From the NCBI GenBank assembly GCA_964023205.1, contig OZ026845.1, positions 5,652,001-5,716,000 of the forward strand: a stretch of 64,000 nt of DNA, given 5' to 3'. Source of the stretch: Lutraria lutraria. Taxonomy: Eukaryota; Mollusca; Bivalvia; Venerida; Mactridae. Numbering within the stretch: the first letter of the stretch is position 1; every line of letters begins with the position of its first letter. This document shows positions 55,041 through 64,000 of this stretch, piece by piece. The notes under the pieces are model-generated. The model searched no databases. It was not told the origin of the DNA and worked only from the letters and a program-made list of their open reading frames with translations. The position numbers were made by a program, and so were the translations under genes.

Positions 55041-57016
55041 TTTCATATAAAGTTATCATAATAAAGTTAAAACAGGTTTTGATATGAACGGATCTTTGAA
55101 AACTGGGAGACTAGGTTTAATTGAGTTCCTTCAATGACAAGACTGATATGTGCAACAGTGTCCACACTCTCCAAAAGAGATGTATACATGTTGTTTATTT
55201 AATTAAAATTTCATATTTTGTGTACCATTGTCTTTGGTTTATGTAACGCATCTGTTGTGTGCACCATGCAAATTGAAAACAAGTAAATATTATTCGAAGT
55301 AATTTTAATGATCTAAGCACGTTTAGAATCAGATATTAATCATAATGACAATAAAGAACATATCCAATGTATAATTGTGTTGTTTATATTGGCATTTCGT
55401 GACAATGAAACGTTATGGTTCAATCACCTTAGCTTTTCATAGCAGCTGACACGGTATGCACTTTTAAACACTGGAGACGAGTGGTATTAAATCGAATAAA
55501 TACACACATGTATGGCTTGGAGTAGTTAAAAACAGACATATATAATACACCATTTAATAGAATATTTACAACATCGGGTACAATAAATATTGCTCATCAT
55601 TTTTGTTAACCACAGTTTTAAAACGAATTAACAGTTCGGGATGACGAATTAGTCATGAAAAAAAAAGAAAAGCGAATGTCACTATAAGGGTTCTGTAACA
55701 AGTGACGGGTTATTGCAATAAATACATCAGTCCCTGTCGGACCGACGTGTGTACATCTTTTAGTCTGACCAAAAAAATGAAAGGATTTCTAATCTATATT
55801 TTTTGCTCAACTAGTAACTACACCCTAAGTTGCATAAATCTAGCCTACATATTTGTTCGAGTAATCACACTGTACAGATGGAAGGTAAACGTATAGTCCT
55901 CTCCGATTCAAACAGGTTATATACAGTGTAAGGTGATTCTTTGGACTAGATTTATTTGCCGAACCCCTTTGCTCCGATGAAACCAGTAGGGGACTAAAAT
56001 AATGTCATACAGATAAATGTTATAATTTTCCATTGGTAGGTCTTATCATTGAATATTACTGAAAATAGAGCAATGCTCTGAATACATTATACTTATACCC
56101 AGAACCCGGAATGCTTTATTTAGCAAGAAAACGCTATTTTGACAGTATAAAATTTGAAAATCTTAATAATATATTGATTTAGAAATACGATTAGAACAGA
56201 TTGCTTCTCTGTTAAATTCAGTTTGCAAGTAACATCTCAGTTAAATAATGATGGTGAGTATGAATATGTAATTCATTTCGGAAACAGGCAAACAGAAATA
56301 GCGAATGTAGAAGAATGTAAAACGTGATAGTCATTGTTGTTATCGAGGAAAATGTTCATCCACCACTTAACACTGAGTTGTATAGTTCTTATTTACCTTG
56401 GTAATACAATACACTCGAATCTACTTCCGGTCTACAGGAAGCAACATGTTCCGGATATTTCCGTCACTGTATATATAAAATTCACAAATGAGCCAGCCCG
56501 TGCGATTTCCAACACATGGTGGTCATTCTGGCCTCAAATTCTAAAACGACGTCAACAAAATAATAAAACAAAGTTGCTTCGTTTTTGTGAAGATATCAGT
56601 TTACCTAAGTGTTACAATATATATCTCCACATTGTCAAGTGCCACGGAACGAATTGTTGATACGCAAGAACTTCGTCGTTTTCTTTCATACTTCGTTCAT
56701 GCTGCTTTCTTCGACACTAAGCTACTATTTCTGCAGCATTTTTCGCATCAGCTATTATAAGGTTAACACTTGTTTCGCCATCCTCATGGATACATCTTAA
56801 GTCACTATCGAGCTTTTCGGCATGTTTAACCGTGTGTTCCTATATCTTTGTCACTGCAAACTCCGCAAGTCTTTCACATCCTCTTACTTTTCAATGGGCT
56901 TAGTCCATGAACCCTTGGACTGTGTAGAGAAATGCGATGTGATTTTAAGTCTTTTCCGGTGCGCTAATGACTGCGCGCATAAGTACTTCTTATGTTTTTT
57001 TTTCTTGCTGGCATTG

Positions 57017-57703
57017 TCAGTTGGTGAAAATATCAAGGTATTTTTGCATTGAAAGTCTCTTTTGGAGCCTGTTCACAGCGTGCAGTGACAAGTTTACCTC
57101 TTTTTGACGCACTTTTACACCTGGAATCAGAAAACATACATCGCAGATCACTGTATGTTATAAACAAGATGTCAATATTCTTCGACAATGGCTTCTGGTT
57201 AAGTGCCGACCGATAAAACTAAAATTTGTGAAAAAAGCATATCTGGAGCCAGTTAACAAGAATGAAAGTTTTTACATTTTTATGACACCCATCCTTAGCA
57301 TTTTCACCCAACATTAGCATAATATTTTTGTCACCCATCATTAGCATTGTCATCTCCCTGACCATAACATCTCAAATTGGAGAATTAACCGACAATATTT
57401 GATTGTAACGTGTTAGAAAGGCGTTTTTTTATCATGCGCCAAAATAACAACCATGTAAATCCGCCCAAAGGGGATAATTCCTTAAAATATAAAAAATTCA
57501 CCCCACATTAGCTACTTACATTGTGTATATGAAAAATGCGCGGTGACACTTTACGATTTAACTAGGGGATATTATGCTAAATAATCTACAACCGAGGGTG
57601 AGTTTTTGAAATGGCCGGTCTCTAGCGAATAGCTTTTTTAATATAAAGTACGTATAAGACTACAAGGATGAAAAATCTTACCTGAATCGACGGAATCCGC
57701 CAT
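57017..57703 (-). CDS. Putative 41-residue spliced peptide, right arm of foldback 2
   Basis: On the minus strand, exon 57682-57703 (MADSVDS) joins exon 57017-57120 through a consensus donor (GTAAG) and acceptor (TGATTCCAG), phase 1. The product continues VKVRQKEVNLSLHAVNRLQK and ends SMQKYLDIFTN. Unlike the left arm, its frame is open across the splice. It may be only a 5' fragment of a lost gene. No family recognised. Confidence 0.35.
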
Positions 57704-57757
57704 TGTTGGAGCACCCATCCTTAGCAAAAAGTCACGTGGTATTCGCACCGTGGTTTA

Positions 57758-58860
57758 AGCATTAGAAAAAGGGTTAATTCAATGTTCAATGGATAATTAA
57801 TCAGAATAGAAATACATCGTGTTCACCAGCACTGTCAGCTATTGAATTTTTCTTGGGTTAGAAACAAGTACAAAAATATGTCAGGTGCTGTAACTTTTCA
57901 AACTGAAAGTAGATTAAAAATATATATATATTGATATTTATTTTGTACATGAACTTCATGCATGAAACAATCATATATAATATGCTTAATACTGAAAACC
58001 TTTATGCAGTAGGTTATTCCTTGTGTATAACGTAACTGATATTAACTGAGTATTCTAACTTACAACATGACAGTAAATTTAATTATTTGTGCGAGTATGA
58101 TAAACTACCATTTAAGTTAAACAAATAAGATCAATGTAATAAAGTTAGTATCTTATAATATGTTTGACCACGTTAAACAGGCTAAAGACACTTGTAATGC
58201 GTTTTTCATGCAAAAATAAAGCAAATTGCGATCGGGTACGAAATCGACGAGTTCAAACCTTATAATATGTTGACAATGTTCGTCCATTTTTTGTTGGGCA
58301 GATCGACGGATGAAACGTCGGAGGCATCATTTAAGGATAAGATATCTCACATATCTACATCTAACTTTTTATGGCTGGGATTGAACCCGGAAAGTTGCAT
58401 TTTCAGTCAGACATAATCGTTCAGAGCAGTTCAGAAATAATGCGGAAATGATTCCCGAGTTACGCACGTGCGCAGACGCGGTGACATATGACCTTCGACC
58501 CGATGGGTTTAAATTAGTCAATTTGATCGTTGATTGGTTACCTAGTATATTATATTTGCATAATCCATGATCAATAAGACGCTTTATTATATATTTGTAA
58601 GCGTTTTCAACAAAATGGCGAATCGGAATTGCGAAAATTATTCTTTTTTTGCACACCTCTTTATCATAACTAAAACTATTGTGAACAATCGATAGTTGAA
58701 CAAACTATTGCGATAGTTATCGACTTGGAAATATGCTATCGACCTATTGCTATTGTGAGCAAAACTATCACAATACATCGATAAGTCGACCTATCGTTAC
58801 ACCTCTACTGATTTAATACCCAGACAATCGCTCTCCCATTATTTTTGCACCCGAACAAAA
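57758..58860. other. Non-coding stretch between foldback 2 and the satellite
   Basis: It includes a tRNA-like B box on the minus strand (CCGGGTTCAATCCCAGCC, about 58375) without a clear A box, probably a SINE end. At 58670-58800 a CTATCG-rich palindromic stretch looks like a small MITE. A 95-codon minus-strand frame (58369-58656) starts at GTG and is not credible. Confidence 0.45.
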
Positions 58861-58869
58861 GCTCCGGTA

Positions 58870-61638
58870 TGACTAAACAGCGGACATCCGGATGTCCACG
58901 GACATCCAACGGACATCCATTTTCGTTTGTTTATTTATGGAGTATCGGTCAATTATGTTCATTATTATTGTTTTTAACATGTTTATTATTATAACTATGA
59001 ACATTATGCTTACATTTAAGTATTTTTAAACAGATATGTAGCATATTTATCCCAAAAATGCCGTATTAGAGTAGAGTTATTCCCCGAGTTACCCGGTTAC
59101 CATTTCGGTAGTTAACGGAATGGACTTGAATTTCCTCATATAAACGTACATATGTACTTTTATTTACAAATAGTGCATTTGAAGAATGAATTTGAATTAT
59201 TTGAAACAATTTACATAAAAAAAGGTGTAGTAACTTAAGAGTTAAATAAAGAAAAAGAAGAAAAGCGACCATGCCCTTTTATGATCTGTACGATATCCGC
59301 GGATATGATCGATACTTGACTTACCGCATAAAAAGTTGTTTTTTTGACTACTTTAGTCGTTTAATACATTTAAACTTTGAATTATGTATTGTATTTGAGT
59401 AAAATATACATTATATAAAAAGAAACATTCCAAAATTTAATTACGGTCAAATTACTGTATGTATATATAATTATATGTGTACAATAGAAATTGGATATTT
59501 GTGGAGAGTTGATCTTCGCTAATTTGACTAAACAGCGGACATCCACGAAGAGTACAGAAGATTGGACTAAATAGCGAACATCCATGATTTTTTTGCAGTT
59601 TTCTGTCTGTTAAACATTTGAACATTAAATGGTGCATGGTATTTGAGTAAAATATATATCATATAAATATAAACTAAATATAAAATTGATACATGTTAAA
59701 CCCGGCCATAGTGAATAGAACTTAGCGTAACGCATAGTTGCTTATAAACACAATAGAAACTGGATGTCCGTGGATGTCAGTAGATAAACGCTAATTTGAC
59801 TAAACAGCGGACATCCAAGATGAAAATACACATCAAATAAAATAAACATTTAGAAAATGAAATATATAAATACGGTCATAGTGAATAGATTTACTGTAAA
59901 GTTATTATTATATCTACAATATAAATTGGATCTCCATGTATGGCAGTAGATAAATGCTAATTTGACTAAACAGCTGACATCCACGAAGATTGGACTAAAT
60001 AGCGAACATCCGCGATTTTTTGCAGTTTTCTGTCTGTTAAACATTTGAACCTTAAATGATGCATAGTATTTGAGTAAAATAAATATCATATAGAAATAAG
60101 TATTTCGATATTGATATATGTTAAACACAGTCTTAGTGGGTATAATTTAGTGTAACGCTATGCTTAATGTACACTATAGAAATTGGATGTCCGTGGATGT
60201 CAGTAGATAAACGCTAATTAATTTGACTAAACAGCGGACATCCACGACGATTGGACTAAACAGCGAACATCCACGATTTTTGTACAGTTTTCTGTCCGTT
60301 AAACATTTGAACTTTAAAAGATGCGTGGTATTTGAGTAAAATAAATATCATATAGAAATAAGTATTTCAATATTGATATATGTTAAACACAGTCTTAGTG
60401 GGTATAATTTAGTGTAACACTATGCTTAATGTACACTATAGAAATTGGATGTCCGTGGATGTCAGTAGATAAACGCTAATTTGACTAAACATCGGACATC
60501 CACGACGATTGGACTAAACAGCGAACATCCACGATTTTTGTACAGTTTTCTGTCCGTTAAACATTTGAACTTTAAAAGATGCGTGGTATTTGAGTAAAAT
60601 AAATATCATATAGAAATAAGTATTTCAATATTGATATATGTTAAACACAGTCTTAGTGGGTATAATTTAGTGTAACGCTATGCTTAATGTACACTATAGA
60701 AATTGGATGTCCGTGGATGTCAGTAGATAAACGCTAATTTGACTAAACAGCGGACATCCACGACGATTGGACTAAACAGCGAACATCCACGATTTGATTA
60801 CAGTTTTCTGTCCGTTGAACATTTAAACTTTAAAAGATGCATGGTATTTGAATAAATATCATATAGAAATAAGTATTTAAATATGGATATATGTTAACCA
60901 CAGTCTTAGTGGGTATAATTTAGTGTAACGCTATGCTTAATGTACACTATAGGAATTGGATGTCCGTGGATGTCAGTAGATAAACGCTAATTTGACTAAA
61001 CAGCGGACATCCACGACGATTGGACTAAACAGCGAACATCCACGATTTTTGTACAGTTTTCTGTCCGTTAAACATTTGAACTTTAAAAGATGCATGTTAC
61101 TTGAGAAAAATATATACATGTATATCAAACTGAACTATCTTAAATATACGGTCATAATTTAGCGTTAATTTACTCTTATATACACAATAGAAAATGGACG
61201 TCCATGGATGTCAGTATATATAAAGTTTTTTTAACGCTAAATTGTCTAAAACAGCGGACATCCACGACGAAAATATATATCATATAAAATAAACATTAAG
61301 AAAAATTAATTATATTAAATACAGTCATAGTGAATAAAATTTACTGTAAAATTATAATTATATATACAATATATATTGGATGTCCATGTATGGTAATAGA
61401 TAAACGCTAATTTGACTAAACAGCGGACATCCACGAAGATTGGAGTAAATAGCGAACATCCACGATTTTTGTATAGTTTCCGTCCGTTTAACATTTAAAC
61501 TTTAAAAGATGCATATGGTAATTGAGTAAAATACATATTATATAATATAAACATTTAAATATTGAGATATATGTTAAACACGGTCATAGTGAATAGAATT
61601 TTCGTTAAGTTACGCTAATATACACACTAGAAAATCGG
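58870..61638. repeat. ~260-bp tandem satellite, about 10 units
   Basis: Units repeat every ~253-262 bp (GTCCGTGGATG at 60189, 60451, 60709 and 60962). Each contains TTTGACTAAACAGCGGACAT, CATTTGAACTTTAAA, and GGATGTCCGTGGATGTCAGT. GTGGATGTC and GACATCCAC within a unit can form a hairpin. The outer units are more diverged than the central ones. No coding capacity. Confidence 0.88.
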
Positions 61639-63380
61639 TATTTGGGAAAACCGAAATCTAACATTTACCGAAATCTAACTGAAATCTAATTTCATAACCG
61701 AAATCTAACTTTTACCATAAAACCACACTAAGTTTCATACTTTAATCTTCAGATTATGTTATTATGGTATATTTGCGTATAGTATACAAAATTTGAGAAA
61801 AAAAAAAAAAATTAGTGATTTGAACGATCGATTTGTGTGTTCCCCGTGTGAATAGTATCAAACGAAAACAACTTACTAACATAAACGTGTAAAATTATAG
61901 ACAGACACGATTTTGGGGGTTGTCTTACTATTTTTAATTATCAAACATATTAATTCATAGATCATATGACAAAATTGCAAAGGATAGATTTGTCTTGAAA
62001 TTTTTTTTTTTTTTATCATACTTAGTTACAGAGTTACTTCCCATAATTTTCTTACGAATAACTTGAATTGTATTCATCGTCTCATATATTTTTAACCTAT
62101 TTGCAAGGACGCACGCATTTTGTATTATTAATCGTCCATGTAATTGCTTGCACTTTTATTTGCGTGAACTGATTGTGTGAATATATGTGACAGATATATC
62201 AGGAATATCAATAAAATGTTACATAATGATTAATCATATTTTAATTGTTTTTTGTTTGTTTTGTTGTTGTTGTTGTTGTTGTTTATTGGTTATATGTACA
62301 CACAGAGTTAATATATTATATCTTACACTATTTAGAAAATGGTGACAACTAGACTGTGATAGTTTCAGCTTTCCCAATATCATATTATTATCAATATTAT
62401 CGATCTATACATATGTATAATTTCCCATGCATAGACTCATTACTTTTTTCATAGTAGCATATTTTTATGGATACAATTAAATTTCGGCCTTCTTTTTGTG
62501 ATTAAATGTTGATTTTATTTTGCTTATTAAATATTTTTGGACTGACAATCTCGTTCAAGATAATTGTCGGCTTCATCCATCGGCATGTGTGATAATGGCG
62601 TACACATATCAATATGGGGCACGTGTTTGATAATGACAATATCCACCATTCGATTGGATTAACAAATACATGTCCAAAAACAAACATCCTTTAATAATAG
62701 TTTAATTGGTATCTAACCGAAATCTAACTTCATAACCGAAATCTAACTGTGATATTTAGACAGATACGCTTATGTGGTGTGCATGACTTGTTTTCTTTGT
62801 CAAATACAATAATCAATCATACTGCAAACTTTCAGAGGATAGTTTTGTCTTAAAATATATGATCTATGAATTAATATGTTTGATAATTAAAAATAGTAAG
62901 ACAACCCCCAAAATCGTGTCTGTCTATAATTTTACATGTTTATGTTAGTAAGTTGTTTTCGTTTGATACAATTCGCACGGGAACACACAAATCGATCGTT
63001 CAAATCACTAATTATGATTTTTTTGTTCTCAAATTTCGTATACTATACGCAAATATACCATAATAACATAATCTGAAGATAAAAGTATGAAACTTAGTGT
63101 GGTTTTATTGTAAAAGTTAGATTTCGGTTATGAATTTTGTCGAGTCAGGGAACTAAGGGAAGCAACTCTGTACCTAGGTTAATGAAAATTAAAAAAAGTT
63201 TAATAAAATCATTTTAAAACAAAACTATCCTCTATGAACTTTTGAAGTATGATTGATTATTGTATTTGACAAAGAAAACAAGTCACACACAACACATTAG
63301 CGTATCTGCCTAACCATCACAGTTAGATTTCGGTTATGAAGTTAGATTTCGGTTAGATTTCGGTGAATGTTAGATTTCGG
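61639..63380. mobile_element. Interleaved palindromic element inserted in the satellite
   Basis: Blocks rich in ACCGAAATCTAAC occur at both ends and internally. Block X (61706-61990) is inverted at about 62860-63135. Block Y (62713-62860) is inverted at about 63215-63345. The order X, Y, X', Y' means two foldbacks overlap. Satellite sequence resumes at 63381. No coding region; a (TTG)n run is at 62262. Confidence 0.75.
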
Positions 63381-63660
63381 GATGTCCGTGGATGTTAGTA
63401 GATAAACACTAATTTGACTAAACGGCGGACATCCACGAAGATTGAACTAAACAGCGAGCATCCACGAATTTTTTACAGTTTTTGTGTCTGTTCATTTGTT
63501 AAACACTTAAATTTTAAATGATGCACGGTATTTAAGTAAAATATATATCTCTCAAATTAAAATATCTTAAATACGGTCATAGTGAACAGAATTTAGCGTA
63601 AACTTATGCTTAGATACGCAGTAGGAATTGGATGTCAGTAAATAAACATCGCTGAATTAC
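63381..63660. repeat. Satellite continuation after the insertion
   Basis: GATGTCCGTGGATGTTAGTA, AAACGGCGGACATCCACGAA and the AT-rich spacer continue the 260-bp unit. Confidence 0.85.
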
Positions 63661-63944
63661 ACATTATGTCACAAAAAAACGCTAAATTTAGATAACCTTT
63701 GACCCACAATTTAGCGGAGATTAACGACACACTCCGCCATATATCGGCATCCAATCAGATATGATGTTTCGTCTATGCAACACACGACGTGTTGTCCACA
63801 GTTCTATTTAATTAGGTCGGTGTTTTGATGCAAGCAACGTGCAAATTATGCAGTAATTATCAAAAAGGTGAGGTGTTGAGAAGTTTGTCGTCAATGCAAT
63901 TAAATCTAAGGCACTTCAACAAAAGAAAATAACACCTATTCCCA

Positions 63945-64000
63945 GCCAGCAAAACCATATCGGTCCGATATCGGACCGATATGCATTTCATATCGGTCCG
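63945..64000. repeat. Palindromic ATCGGTCCGAT repeats, cut by window end
   Basis: TATCGGTCCGATATCGGACC is a perfect palindrome core and a third half-copy follows. It is probably the end of another inverted-repeat element that extends past the window. Confidence 0.6.

Larger units (their letters stand above)
54180..57752. mobile_element. Foldback element 2: 3.6 kb, long arms, 5-bp target duplication
   Basis: The termini CACGGTGCGAATACCACGTG are inverted. GTTTA flanks both sides (54175-54179 and 57753-57757). The outer ~470 bp of the arms are about 99% identical by eye; similarity then falls but continues to about 54890. Motif GCTAAGGATGGGTG occurs at 54207, with three related copies at about 54590-54650. 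The loop (about 54900-57050) has no recognisable transposase. The plan matches foldback 1. Confidence 0.85.

Noticed and set aside
56334..57052. Three 63-108 codon plus-strand frames in the loop of foldback 2
   Set aside because: They overlap in different frames, lack good starts or splice sites, and show no family resemblance; the minus strand has an equally plausible remnant.
58369..58656. 95-codon minus-strand gene
   Set aside because: It begins with GTG, overlaps a SINE-like B box and has no recognisable domain.

Overview
The window looks like nuclear DNA from an animal with large, repeat-filled introns, most likely a bivalve mollusc. The evidence is AT-rich sequence, many tRNA-derived SINEs and MITEs, GT-AG introns, and short-hairpin-ended elements with ~145-170 bp internal units of a kind I associate with bivalve genomes. 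I cannot name the species.

Positions 1-40851 (+ strand) hold the 3' three quarters of POLG, the catalytic subunit of mitochondrial DNA polymerase gamma. There are 22 exons, and all 21 introns have GT/AG ends with matching phases. They encode the last 949 residues: exonuclease motifs II and III, the spacer, and polymerase motifs A, B and C with their key residues. The start codon, mitochondrial presequence and exonuclease motif I lie upstream of the window. The 9.0 kb intron 3 contains a separate single-exon gene for an orphan seven-transmembrane receptor (6934-8064, + strand). The other introns hold minisatellites, DNA-transposon MITEs, SINEs, Helentron-like elements and a 3.3 kb foldback element. 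Downstream, about 44.0-48.4 kb (+ strand) is a small gene of five LDL-receptor class A modules, one per phase-1 exon, probably secreted.

From 48.4 kb to the end I find no convincing host gene. In order there are: an internally deleted mariner (49.4-50.3 kb); a TIR element with an 8-bp target duplication that carries a SINE (51.35-52.46 kb); a TIR element with a 5-bp duplication (52.84-53.80 kb); a second large foldback element (54.18-57.75 kb); a ~260 bp tandem satellite (58.9-61.6 and 63.4-63.7 kb); and an interleaved palindromic element inside that satellite.

The most unusual feature is the pair of foldback elements at 17014-20300 and 54180-57752. Their sequences differ but their plan is the same: termini starting CAC, a perfect 5-bp target duplication, ~99% identical arms, an ATGGCGG start with a splice-donor consensus just inside each end, and a short motif found once at the outer edge and as a cluster at the inner edge of each arm. 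No transposase is visible in either. A second pattern is that tandem repeats have grown at, or within about 30 bp of, three POLG splice donors, and a hAT-like element has inserted 17 bp from a fourth.

All calls come from reading the sequence; no database search was run.
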